A stretch of 64,000 nucleotides of DNA from Turbatrix aceti. Lineage: Eukaryota; Nematoda; Chromadorea; Rhabditida; Panagrolaimidae. The stretch is from NCBI GenBank assembly GCA_963969345.1, contig OZ017766.1, positions 11,718,001 through 11,782,000 of the forward strand, given 5' to 3'. Under the pieces are notes generated by a model. It had not been told where the DNA came from. It ran no database searches and saw only the letters and a program-made list of their open reading frames with translations. The translations under genes and the position numbers were made by a program. Shown here piece after piece: positions 36,267 to 48,669 of the stretch. Position 1 is the stretch's first letter; each line of letters starts with the position of its first letter.

Positions 36267-37368
36267 AAAAAAATCGTAAAAAAACATGATAAATTTTAAA
36301 TCAAAATTTTTTAGCAGTTTTATTTTTGTAAAAAAAATAAAAATTGCAACAAAATAAAAAAACCAGCATCAATGAAAAACACAAATTTATGCCAAAATTT
36401 AAAAAAAATTGATTTAAAATATTCCAAAAAACCGTAATTTTCTATTTAAAAAAACTTCGCTCAAAAATTAGCAAAACGTAATTGTAAAAATACAAAAATA
36501 AGAATTCGAATTCATCAATCCAAAAAATTCTTACTTAGAGCTGCATTATGTCGATCAACTATTTTTGGTTTGTTCTGATAAAAATTTAAATTTGTTTTAC
36601 AACAGCTGTAAAAAGACCAAAACTCACCCATGACCAGACAGCTGTTGTTGAAAGTGTATTGAACACAGATTGGTGTGTGTGGGACAATCCACTTTTTAGT
36701 TTACCTGTCCGGAAGAATGCGCCTACCAACTGTCGAACAATATTTTTTTAGTTAAAATTGCCCTTGACCTGTGATGTCAAAATCTCAAAAAATAAGCTTT
36801 ACCTGAGCTTTTTGCGTTTGAAACGCTCTTTAATGTTGGTTGTTGTTGAAGTCGAGTCTTGCTGTATGTACTTCACGTCAAAGCTAGTAGCTGATTAGCC
36901 GGAAGTACATAGCATGCATCTACTGATCAGATGTTGTGTGCACATGTTGTTCTATATTTGTACAAGCGATTGCAACAAAATACGACACTAGATTGACTCA
37001 TTATTTGACAACATGCGCCATCCAAACTTGTCTTTTCTCACCCAATTGTGTCAGATTTTTTTTTATTATTAGACGTTTTTGTTTACCCACGCTCTTCACG
37101 TTTCAACTAACGTTTATCTTTTTTTTGAACTCTGCTTCCTTCTTTCTTTCTTTTGTTCTTTTCTTATGAAAAGTCAATGTTTGTGGAAAGGTCTTCGACA
37201 ACAGTCGGGAGTACGCCTTCTTCGTGAGTCATCTGTTTTTAAATGACGTTACAGGCACGCTTTTCTTTGTCTGTGCATTATTTTTGGTTTTTGGCGATCG
37301 TACGAATTGTTTTTTATTTTTTGGTATTCAAAAAATTTCTAAATAATTTTTGACATTGTTTAGAAAAA
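36267..37368. other. Intergenic, AT-rich
   Basis: Nothing clear beyond T-runs and an acceptor-like GTTTAG at 37358-37363 that precedes the next start codon by five bases. Confidence 0.4.
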
Positions 37369-40300
37369 ATGTCTCAAAAATGTAGGTTGATAGTGTGCGC
37401 CATTCTGGCAGCCTACATTGCGTCTGCGAATGCATTTTCGACTTCTGAATTCTTTGCTGTGGTCTTGGACATGTTTAACGGTAAGTTTTGGGCAAAAGTT
37501 TACAAAAAGCTTTTTTTTTTAATTTTTAGATACTCGATTTCACGACACTCAAATGCAAACAGCAATCTGTACAACTCAATACAATTTTTTGAAACGAAAT
37601 AATGGCCTGGACGCTGATCCACCGGCAATGTACGAATCCTGCCCCTATCACCTGTGGCTGGATTCTATTTCTGAAATTGCGACTGCTAACATGGTGACGT
37701 ACGAATTCATGTACTACGTTGATCGACCGGATGTCGACGATTCACTCAAAAGTGATCCTAAAATTCATTTTGACGGCGAAGCAATGCTTCCAACTGCAAA
37801 TCAGGAACTCATCCTGACGCGACAAGCAATTTTAAGAGGAATTCAGTCGCTGACGTCAAATGAAAACAACATTGATTCTACACGTCGACTTTTGGGCCAG
37901 GCAATGCACACGCTTCAGGATTTTTACTCTCACACAAATTGGGTCGAACTTGGAAATAATCAATTCAATCCTGATATCGGAGTTGTTGAAACTCTTGCTG
38001 CTCAGATAAATTCACCCTTGTCACCTTCGTGCCGGGAGTGTACAAAATCTGAAATGCCATCGGACCTGTTGTCCCAGGTGAGCAGCTACCGTAATTCAGT
38101 TTACAATGGACTTTTGCTTGGTTTGATCGATTTTGATTACAACAATATTTACGTTTGTTATGATAATATTGTTACCAACAAACTGACATCTGGATACTAC
38201 GGCACGGAGGCTGCAGTCCTGCCGAAGCCGAATACAGGTAAATGTTCACACGGTGGAGGTACGGACAACTCGGTTGGTACCCCAGCTACCGGGGGCATAG
38301 CCAAGGATGCGACGACTTTTATGTTTGCTCCGCATTATTATCTTCATCATCCGGCTGCCGACATGTCTGTGAATGCGACAATCTTCTTTCTGGAGCAGCT
38401 GAGGATTTCCGCGGCTAATGACTATGCTTTTGGCGTCCTAATTGGCATGACAAAGTATGATCCGATTGCTTTTGTCATCGATACGAGTCCTGCAATGGCA
38501 AATTCGTTGCCTGCGATGAGGGACTACTGTGTCAACATGGTCAACGCTCTGGATTCTGGCACGGATTCTACTATTTTAATTTATGTGACCCCATTTGGCG
38601 GAAATTATGTTGGCAATACGCAGAGATTTGATAATCCTTCAGCTGCTAACAGGTATATCAGGTCACTGGATATCAATGGTGAAGGTGACAGTGGACAACG
38701 GACCCTCAGGGCACTGTATAATACGGTAAATATTGTTCCACCAGATACCGTAATCTATGTTATCAGTGCACCGACTTACTACGATCCAACTCTTCAGTCA
38801 GCGATCGCGCAGACAGCTTTGCATAAGAAACTTCAGATTAATGTGATCATGGGCGGCATTGCGGATGCCAATGTGCCATCGTACAGACAACATCAGAATC
38901 GAGATGCCGGGGCCGATGCTACAGACTACGAACCATTCCATGCGCAACAGGCGGTTTCCAATGAAACCATGTACAATTTCCAGAAGTTGGCGGAGAACAC
39001 AGGTGGCATCTTGGTTACACCAAACAACAATCAGCATGTCAAAAAGCTAGCCAATATGAGAAGGTCTAAGAATTTGGATACGATACTCTTTCGAGTGGGT
39101 GTCCATGCGCCCTGCGGGGAAGATGGAGAAGAGATGACGTATATACTCCCAATTGATAACACAATGTCAAAGTTGGAGATTGCACTGGGTTCACATCATT
39201 CTGAAGCGATTGACAATCTGCGGGTTACGATAATTGATGGTACAGGTGCTGAAGTCGTCTTCAATGATGATAATTTGTTAATTGATAATACCAACTTCCG
39301 ATTCTTCCGTTTTGACGTCAGGAACCAGGCAAATACTCGCTGGCAACTCAAGGTATCCAGAATGCACTGCAGATACAACGGTCGATTTGTGGTTACCGTA
39401 CACACAGAATCTTCATTCAAGTCGAGAATTTTCTTCTACGATCAGGAGAAGAAGGCTCCCACATTCCAGCAACCTATGCTTAATCATCCGTATTCCCTCT
39501 TTGTAGACTGCCACGACTGCCGGGAAGTGACGTCTATCGTAGTTACAGAATGTGGACGTGGACATCAAGACTACGATCATCCTGAAGTGATGAAAGCTGC
39601 AAATAGAAATTGGTGGTCGATTTCTGACGTTAAATTACCGGCATCTGGACTTGTGTGTATCGAGTATTCCGGAATCACGGGCGCAGGTTCACCTTTCCGA
39701 CGCCTGCATCGTGAACGCATTCGACCGACGGTTTTTGATATTCATGCAAGAATTTCATCTCGGGATTTCCCAAAAAGTGCAAAGGTGATTCAAGGCAAGG
39801 TGGCTACGTTGCATTACAGAATTGTCAACAAAGGCAGGAGTGGGGATGTTACGATACGAGTACAGGATCGACTGGGCAGGTGTAGCTTTGAACCGAGTGA
39901 GAGAACGATTGATGTTGAACATTCACACGTGCTGCAAGGAAGTATTCAAGTCAGATGCAGTGGTGTGGCTTTTGATGTTGAGAAAATTGATGTGAGTAAA
40001 ATTTTTTTTAATTACCAAAATTTTTAAATTAAAAAAAAAATTTTTATTTAAGACCCACTCTGTGAGCTTTTTTATTTCCGACGACACAGGCATTTTACAC
40101 CTTCCGATGTTTTGTGCCAAAATTGTAGGCACTTATGGGGAGGGTCCAAATACCCCTATCAAAAATTTTTTAGATGCCGGATTCTGGAGCTACGGCTCCT
40201 GGAAGTTTCCGACGTCAAATTTTCAAAATGCTTCAAAAATTCTGATGATTGGTACACAGGGGTATCTTGGCACGAGAAATCTACTGGTGTATTTACTTTT

Positions 40301-43300
40301 GTCAAAAAACATCTGTTTGTTTTGAAAAACCATGTTTTATGGTTTTCCCGCCTATTTTCGTCCGTTGCTTGGCTCCAGCATCCGTATTTTACTCGCCGAG
40401 GCCGTTTTCACAGTGAATTCTAACATTACATATTGTTACCTCTCGCAAGAAGTCAAAGAAAAAATTTATTTGCATACCTTTTTTTCCACAGAAACCATTT
40501 TGTAACGCCAACTAGGGTCAAAAACGGGCGAAACCGCGAGAAAGAAGAGAGCGGTATCAAGGCTTTGCATTCCGGTTATATAACGAAGCGGAACGGAATG
40601 ACGAATAACCGGGTCGGTTATTCGGCTATTTTCATTTCCCGAAAATAACCGGGTTATACGGCCCGGTTATTTTCCGCGACTTAAAATAACCGGGTTATAC
40701 GGCGGTTATTTTCGACTTTTTTAACCGTCCCCCTAAATCATGAACCGCATAAAAAACGTAAAATAAGCGTGCAAAAATGTTTTCACAGTTTTGTGCTGTC
40801 GCGATCTCGTGGAACGTGTTGCAGTGCGCGCTTCTGAATTACACATCTCCCATTTGTCCCATTTGATCTTTGGAAGCGTTCTAATCACTTTGTTTTTGTC
40901 AATATATTTTTTTTAAATAATATGTAGTTGCAAAAATTACAGTAACATGTTTTACAAGTTTCGCATTTTATTTATTTTTTTCAAAATTGAAGTTCACCTT
41001 GCTATATCATATGCATTAATTTGTTTTCACATTTTTCCGGCAAATTAGATTTTAAATTTTATTTATGTAATCACTAACAAACACTTATACATATACCGGT
41101 TATTCATCGCAAAAATCGTATTGGAATTCGTGCGAGAGGATATCCGTTGCCGTAGACACAGCAACAAACGCGTTGTAAGAACTGCTTTTAAACGGACGGC
41201 CGGCAACTGCCACTCGCGAGAAATACGAAAACAATCGTTCTACTGAAGCTGATGATCCGGGAATTGATAAAATGGTTTTTGCCACCTTCGACAAATGGGG
41301 CCATTGCTTTGATTTTTCTTCCCAAAACCCGATTAAGTCTGATGGTGAGTCAAATGTAGACATGAGGTATTCATCAATCTCAGCAAGGGCCCTCGATTCT
41401 GCCGAGGAAACCTGATCGATGAGCCATGATCTGTCTGCCGGTGATGACGACGTTCCAGGAGGTACTTCCATTTTGACAAGTTGACGCAATGCTTCTCGGG
41501 CTTTTTGAACTACTTCACGTCCAACTAACTCGACATATTCAGGCCACTTGGGTGAAAGAAGAAAAGCAACAAGATGAACATCAGTTGTGTAGAGATCCAG
41601 CTTGCGTCGAAAGGCGACTAGTGCTGTTGTTCCCATAGCTTTGGTAAACGGATCGAGGGATTCGGCATATTCTGTGAATCTTTTTTCTAGTGTTTTGAAC
41701 GTAGGAAGTACCAAATGCATTGTGGGCTTCTTATCGGCTTCGAGTTGTCTGATCGCGAAAAAAAAATTTTCGTATACCTTCACGAACGTTTTCAAGATTT
41801 CAGCATTATTGGACAGTTCGAACATAGCTTGGGCTGCAGGTGGAGGTTGTCTGTGCAGTCTGATGTTGGCAAGGATTTTTCCAGTGTCCTCTGCAGTCAG
41901 CTCAGTCCATAGCTTGGTCATCTGCCAACGTCCAACCCAACGTGTTGGATTCTCCTTCATCACGGGTCCGATGGAATCTCTGAGCTCAGGCCGATCTATG
42001 ACGTAATTGACTACGCACCTACAATACTTTTATAAACAATTGGAAAAATGAATTGGCGAACGAATCATACCGAACATTGTTGATAGTATTTTTTATGTGC
42101 GTAAGCAGATCTCGCGTTTGTTGATCAACTTCCCAGTGAAAATTGTCTGGACTGTCTTCGGCATATGGGAAGATCACCCGCTTGCCAATGGTGTGAAGAA
42201 GATGGCACGCACAAACAAGTCCGTCGACTGCTGCCCGAAAGTTGGCGCCCTCGTCGTGAACGATGTAATCGAAGCAAGATAACCCAAATTCTAATTTAAG
42301 CTAAAAAATTTGGCTTTAAAATAATTAGCAGTTGTGTGTAAAACTGACCTGTTCTATAAAATTCCGAATGTTGTCAGCGGTAGATTTTTCTTTGAATTCT
42401 TGGAGAGCCACAGGTAGTCGTAACATAATATTCTTCTCCGTCAATACATGAAAGACCGCACCAATGAAGTGACGATTTCTTTTGGATGACATATCAACAA
42501 CCAAATGACAACCACCGTATTCAAGCTTCGATCTTACAAAGTCCGAGATGGTTGACATGGCTTCTGAACCATTAAGTTGAACGTTCCTGGAGAACGTGGA
42601 ACAAGCCATCTAAAATCACGAATACACTGAATGTACTGAACCAAACCGCTATATCCTTACTGCAAACGCAGATACATCAGGTGCCTTGCTGAACTTGCTC
42701 GTCGCGTTTCGTCCGGCTTCGTAGTACGCATCGCCAATAGTTTGCAGAAACCGCTTAAATATTTTTGAAGATAAGAAAAAAAATGATACGACGGCTATAG
42801 CGGCAAGCGAAATAAGTTGCCGTTTGATTTCCAGTATGACGGAAGTCGGCAACTTGTCACGATAAACTCGTTGATGCTCCATTGCGCATGCCTCTGAGTG
42901 CTTCTTGAAGTAACCACCGTCCGAAAGGTATAACTTTTCGCACGATTTGCATTGAAATACGTCCTCCGTACCTTCCACTTCAATTCTGTATCCGTAGTGA
43001 CCACGAGGATGACGTACAGCGTTTCCGGTTTTCAGCGAATCCTTGACTAATTTTTCAATTTCAGAGCTTAGGCGTCGACGTGTTTTCTTGGTCTTCTTCG
43101 ACGGAGGAGGGTGAACTCCAGAGTCATCTGTATCGCTTGTGCATGGCGCCGAAGATTCCATCTGTATCCCAAAGCAGAACACGTTGTCTGAAAAAAAATT
43201 GTAAAGATTTTAACAAACAACATAAAACATACATAAATACGCGACATTGCAATGTATTAAAAAAAATGAGTAAAAAACGTAACACCATCCAGAACGACAA

Positions 43301-44830
43301 AATAAAAAAAACAATGACTGAAAAAAATTGAAGAGCTGCAAATTCATTTTTCGCAGCTTAATTCTAATTCGCAATGATCTGCGAATGAAAAATTCAATAA
43401 CAACTAAAAGGACAAAAATGACCCGGTTATTTTCTGCTTATTATGCAAGCGGTCTGAAACGCTGTTTCATGTTAGCTGCCGGTTATTTTTTTCGACTTTA
43501 TTCTAGCTTCATAACCTACCCGGTTATTTTTTGCAAAATAACCGGGAGGTATTATCCGACCGTCGTTCGTGCTTGTTTTATGTCGGTTATTTTGCAAATT
43601 TACATTTAAGCGGCATTTATACTTCAAAAAATTTAACCGGAATGCAAAGCCTTGAGCGGTATGCGTGCGTCGCAGTTCGGCGCGCGTTCGCACGTTGCGC
43701 ACATGAAAAGAGACCCGTTCCGACGTATTCTGTGCACTTTTTGCCCCTTTTTGACCCTAGTTGGCGTTACAAAATGGTTTCTGTAGAAAAAAAGGTATGC
43801 AAATAAATTTTTTCTTTGACTTCTTGCGAGAGGTAACAATATGTAATGTTAGAATTCACTGTGAAAACGGCCTCGGCGAGTAAAATACGGATGCTGGAGC
43901 CAAGCAACGGACGAAAATAGACAGGAAAACCATAAAACATGGTTTTTCAAAACAAACAGATGTTTTTTGACAAAAGTAAATACACCAGTCGATTTCTCGT
44001 GCCAAGATACCCCTGTGTACCAAAAATTAGAATTTTAGAAGCAATTTGAAAATTTGACGTCGAAAATTGCAGAAGCCCGTATCTCCGGAATCCGGCATCT
44101 GAAAAATGTCACATACCGAAAAGTTGACCCTCCCTATGGGTGCCAACAACTATGGCACAAAACATCGGAAGTTGTAAAATGCCTGTGTCGGACGGTCCAC
44201 CTTACGAATAAAAAAGCTCACAGAGTGGGTCTTAAAATTTTTTATTATAGATTTTTTTATTTTTAGATGTCAGTGACCTCAGTCCACCACCCCCACCAAG
44301 TCTCAAGCCTGGATTTCCTACTCATGATTGCCCCTACCGATATGAACGACATCACCCCACCTATCTGCAATGTTCGATTCTCCAACCAAACATCCTGTCC
44401 ATCTGTCTCCCGTCGACGCAAATCCTGTGACGCATACACATACAAAGTAGAAATAGAATACGGTGATGAGGAAAGTAATATCGCTCACGTTCGCGCCGAA
44501 CAAGGAATGTGGCAGTTACCGGATGCATCCACAACCCGGCCAGGTGGTCGATACGTTGGAATCGGTGAGATTAGTTGCTGCACGAAAGACGCCACAATCC
44601 ACGTCACAAATGAGCATGGAATGAAGGCAACGTGCTCCGTTGTGTCTACAGAAACCACGGGAACAGTTGGCATTGTGAATGATGTCGACGATGGTGCGGA
44701 AGTTCGTCTCGAAAATGACGATGAGCCTCGTTCGGCGGAGTTACGCAGTGGTAGCAGTCGTAACGGCATGGATACGGTAAAATTGATTTTGGGATGTTTA
44801 GCATGCTTTGTTTTGGTATTTTGTAATTAA
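37369..44830 (+). CDS. VWA7-like secreted or GPI-anchored protein
   Basis: Exons 37369-37480, 37530-39991 and 44267-44830 join in phase to about 1,045 residues. A signal peptide (MSQKCRLIVCAILAAYIASANA) is followed by a region like the N-terminal half of VWA7 proteins (HDTQMQTAI, RRLLGQAMHTLQDFYSHTNWVE), then a von Willebrand factor A-like domain from about PIAFVIDTSPAMANS. The metal-binding DxSxS motif reads DTSPA, so the last serine is lost. A cysteine-containing C-terminal part follows, and the protein ends GMDTVKLILGCLACFVLVFCN, a hydrophobic tail with nothing after it, as expected for a GPI signal. An adhesion or extracellular-matrix role is inferred. The second intron (39992-44266) is occupied by a mobile element. 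Confidence 0.88.
40048..44235. mobile_element. 4.2-kb TTAA-flanked inverted-arm element carrying a hAT transposase
   Basis: Outer ends are TTAA then GACCCACTCTGTGAGC (40048) and the inverse then TTAA (44232-44235). The arms (40052-about 40578 and about 43633-44231) are inverse copies, the right arm having about 70 extra bases. Between them, at both inner sides, lie many copies of AATAACCGGGTTAT-like palindromes (40600-40725 and 43420-43585), and in the middle a hAT transposase gene on the minus strand. It may be a hAT element nested in a TTAA fold-back, or one element with very long ends. Confidence 0.8.
41100..43161 (-). CDS. hAT-superfamily transposase
   Basis: Read on the minus strand. 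Exon 1 starts at 43161 (MESSAPCTSDTDD), contains a BED-like zinc finger (FQCKSCEKLYLSDGGYFKKH) and has a short intron (about 42785-42745) before RFLQTIGDAYYEAGR, ending at 42661. Later exons are 42609 to about 42348 (SKRNRHFIGAVFHVL), about 42299-42071 (VHDEGANFRAAVDGLVCACH), and about 42020-41100. The last holds NPTRWVGRWQM and the hAT C-terminal dimerisation block SIPGSSASVERLFSYFSRV. No stop or frameshift interrupts the model, so it may still be active. It runs antisense to the host VWA7-like gene. Confidence 0.85.
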
Positions 44831-44973
44831 TGATTTTTGATTGTTTTTGTAAATCTTAAATTATTCCAATTTAAGAGTTTTAATGGCAGATAAACGGTTT
44901 TGTTTTGTCACAAATCAAAAAAACTTTATTCTTATTAAAAAATTATTTAACAATTCAATATACCATTTTTGCA

Positions 44974-47942
44974 TCACAAATTCTTCCACTGAAGAGTCCA
45001 ACTTGATCCTGTGTTTACGTCAATTAAGCTAGATGAAGTGACGTTCAGGACCTGGCTTAGCGGAGAATAGGTTGACTGGCTCATGTCAAGCTGCACGGAT
45101 TGACCATTTAGGGTAAAGGTTGTAAAGTCCGGACGATTCGGCAGACCGAAGACTTCGATGTTTGTGAAGGGATTTACAACGATGTTAGACTGAAAAGAAT
45201 TTTTTACAATTTTAATTTTCAATTTTTTAAAATAAAATTACCCCAGAGTGGTCGCGAACAATTGCCAGCTGACTGGACTGCTGATTGGTCGTGAAATTAA
45301 ACGTAAAGTGGAGATAGTTGTGTGTATCAATGTTGTCGACCCACGCTTCACCGTCATCCCAGAAAAGTTCTCCGAACGCGCTTCCGACAGTCGAAGGTTG
45401 GTATCTGTTTTGTGGATCAACAGCGACAAGCAGTTGCATGGGATTCTTTCTTGCCAGTTCCGTGCTCAAAGCCGGTACCTGTCTCGGAAGGATTCGACCA
45501 CCCTGAACGAAGACCGGAATCAGCGATGTCGTAGGAGCCGGAAGAGTGACAAAGCCAGTGGTGACCTTGTTACCGTAATGATTGTCGTACACTGAGTACC
45601 ACACAGCACTGCTGGGAATGTATCCCTGAACGTAGTCCACACCTGGATCGGTCACCGGAATGATCAGGAGCGAGTTGCCCCAGAGGAACTCGTGTGAAAG
45701 ATCGTAAGTGTTTTCATCCTGGGTAAATTCGAAGAACAAAGGACGAATAGCCGTGCCTCCGTAGAGTGATGCGTTGAACATAAGCGTGAACAGGTAGGGC
45801 AGGTGACGGTACCGGAAGAGGGTGGCCTTTCTTGTGGCTGCGGCAACGCTGGGCCAGACAGCGGGATCCTGGGGAGGGTTACCTGCAGAATTGTGGTTTC
45901 TCATGAAAGGATGGAAAGCTCCGAGTTGCTGCCAGCGAAGGCAAAGCTCTTCGTTTGAGGGGTCGTTGAAGCCGCAGATGTCAGAACCAACATAGGGGAT
46001 ACCAAAGAAGTTGAACTCCATCACGCCGATGATAGCGGATTTGAGATCCGGCCAACGAGATATGTTATCTCCGAGCCAGTGACCGGTGTATCGTCCGGAA
46101 GATGGGAAAGTAGATCTCGAGACGACAGCTCCTCGCTTACCACGGGCTGCGTTGAGGGCTGCGTAGGTGGCTACGGATTCGGACCAACCGTACAAACTGT
46201 GAGCATTAAACTGGGTGGTAGTATTTCTTGCAGCAGTGCCAATCATGCAAAGCGTGTTTGTCGCGAGGAAATTTTCGCTCCACTGGTAGGCGTTCCATGT
46301 TAGGTACGGCGGAACGTCCAGGTAGGAATCCGCACCTTGAACTGGGCACTTCAAAGGTAAATCGTTGTGGTGAATACCATCGCCGTAGTACCAAGGATTG
46401 TCAGAGTTGGTAGCAAAGTTGGAGGGTTCGTTCATGTCGATCCAGATACCGTCAAAAGCTTGCGTCTTGTGATAACGTACGAATTCATTGATCCACCAGT
46501 TTTGGGTCTTGTTAGTAGGATCCAAGAAATCAGGAAACGCGACGTGGTTGTTTGGCCAGACAACTCCCAACATGAAAGTTGTGTTCTTAGCCAGAGGATA
46601 TTGATCCTGGATATCTCGCATGACGAGATCCTCCCTTGGCCATGAGATGAAAGTAGCATCGGCCTGGAGCGCTCGGACGTAAACATCGTAGTCAACTTCG
46701 ATCGCGGGATCAAAGATCAGGATAACTCGCTTGCCCATTTGGTGGAGAGTTTCCGTGTACGCTGGCCAGTCTTTCCACGTGCCGTTCGCGTCGTAGGTAA
46801 AATCAAGACGGTTGTACATGTAGTCAATATCGGCGTACTGTATGTCCTGAGGAATGCCGGCAGCCATGGTTCGGTTGACGACAACTTCGACTTCAAGAGT
46901 CCCGTTGTAACCGTATCTACAGATTTGGAATCCCAAAGCCCAGTAAGCTGGGAGAAACGGACGTCCAATGACTTGGGCGTACTGCTGTATGACATCTTCG
47001 GGAGTCGGGCCAGGGAAATAGAAAATGTCCAACTGGCCACCGATGGTACGGTAGACCAGGTGAGGCGCCGGACCGATGACGACTTCCTGAGCATTGCTGT
47101 TGAAGATGAAAACACCGTGAGCCTTGCCGTTGGCTTCGAGCCCGAGGTAGAACGGATGCACGCCGTAGAGATTCTGTGGCTGGTAGTCAATTGTGTTTGG
47201 TCCGGTGTCACGCGAAAACATGCCCCAGGTAGTGTAATTCGTAAAAGTGTGACGAATTGTCGAATGCACAGTTTCACCAAAGCCATAGATATTCTTGGTC
47301 GGCAGGTACGTTCCAATTTGAATAAATTGGTCTCCAAATTGTAAGCCTCCAACTGACGTATCCCAGATGTCGATACCGGTTGACACACGAGTCACCTTGA
47401 AAGAAAAGATGCCGTTGGTGTCGTTGACTTGTTGGACGATGAGTTGTTCGGTAGACTGAATTTGAACATTGGCGTTTATTGGCACCGGTGGAACGAATCT
47501 TTGGGTTCCAGTCGGCGTGATTTGAACCTTCACCGCATTACCGATGGATGTTGCAGTAAATTTGAGTTCACCAAAGTTTTGGCTGTAGGGATTGGGGATC
47601 ATTCCGGGTCCGGGGGTGAGCAGGGTTGCACCGGATGAATCTTGTTTGGCTGTATAGCCCGAGGTCTGGGGATAGTAGCATTCGGGGACATGTTCTGGGC
47701 TCTGAAAAATTTAATCATGGAGTATTATACATATGTAATTTCCGTGCACAAAGAGATGAATTTCTTACCACAACGTAATTGTCTTCATAGATGCACCCCC
47801 TCTTGAGGCAGTCATCCTTGTTGGATTCAGGCGCTGGATCACAGTCAACCCTTTCATCTGGGGGTACAAAAGTTGTCTGGGACAATGCAGACGAAAGGCA
47901 AAGCAAAAATATTGCCGCAATCTGCAGCGATGGTAACCTCAT
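44974..47942 (-). CDS. GH31 alpha-glucosidase, full-length copy
   Basis: Glycoside hydrolase family 31, related to lysosomal acid alpha-glucosidase and sucrase-isomaltase; it cleaves terminal alpha-glucose. Exons 47942-47769, 47701-45242 and 45189-44974 join in phase to 949 residues. A signal peptide (MRLPSLQIAAIFLLCLSSALS) leads into a P-type trefoil domain (DCDPAPESNKDDCLKRGC to VPECYYP, spanning the first splice). The catalytic barrel has the nucleophile in DGIWIDMNEPSNF (about D480) and the acid/base in HWLGDNISRWP (about D602). A C-terminal beta domain ends at WTLQWKNL. The ATG follows TGCTGCAG by two bases, a likely spliced-leader acceptor. It is secreted or lysosomal; a digestive role is inferred from the upstream GATA sites. 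Confidence 0.95.
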
Positions 47943-48031
47943 GTCTGCAGCACAGGTAATAATGAGTTTCTGGATGATGCAAGGATTCTTTTAAATGGCA
48001 GGCAAAGGCGTCATCGTCCGAATCCTTTGCC

Positions 48032-48062
48032 TTATCTGAGGTTGGTTGATTTTGTCTTATCT
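48032..48062 (-). promoter_or_regulatory. Paired GATA sites upstream of alpha-glucosidase
   Basis: On the coding strand, CAGATAAGG and AAGATAAGA lie about 90-120 bp upstream of the start at 47942. GATA factors drive intestinal genes in nematodes through such WGATAR sites. The same pair occurs in the duplicate at 54943-54973. Confidence 0.5.
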
Positions 48063-48669
48063 TAATCAGCTTGGAATGCAAAAATAGGATTTTTTGCAAT
48101 CAAGCTTTGTTCCGCCTACAATGATAGCATTGAATTTTATTCAACTAGCAAACATAGATGTACGATCTCATAGCGATCGTCCGGCAGTCCTGCAAAAAGG
48201 GTGACAATGTTGGCAACCCAATTGAGTAAATATTTATGGAATGTCACAATTTGCTCTCAAAAAACTGTAGTTTATATTTGACTACGGCGTGCAACAGCGA
48301 GCAATCAAAGTTGATTAGTTCCAATGATTGCTGACTCCGCCCATTGAGATTATGCCGGCACCAAAACAACATTCAAAAAATATATTATAGTTTTAAAAAG
48401 CAAAATTATTGCCACAGACATGCGTACTGTTACGATAAGTCGGTTGCACTGGGTATAGTACAACTGCTATCAGGCAGCCAGCCATCAGTGATCAACATGG
48501 AATGCGTGGCCATAATCTTTGATTGATTCATGCATGATGTAAATCACGTTGCTTGACTGATAGCGGGTAGGTGGAACGTGCGAGAAGGACGCTAATCCTG
48601 TCTAGAAGCATGCTTTCGTTGAAAACAAGGTACTTTGTGGTGTTATTTTTTGTCGATCAAAATACATTT

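Noticed and set aside
46739..47344. Long plus-strand frame (201 codons) opposite the alpha-glucosidase exon, also at 53650-54255
   Set aside because: It is the antisense shadow of a strongly conserved GH31 exon and has no protein features of its own.
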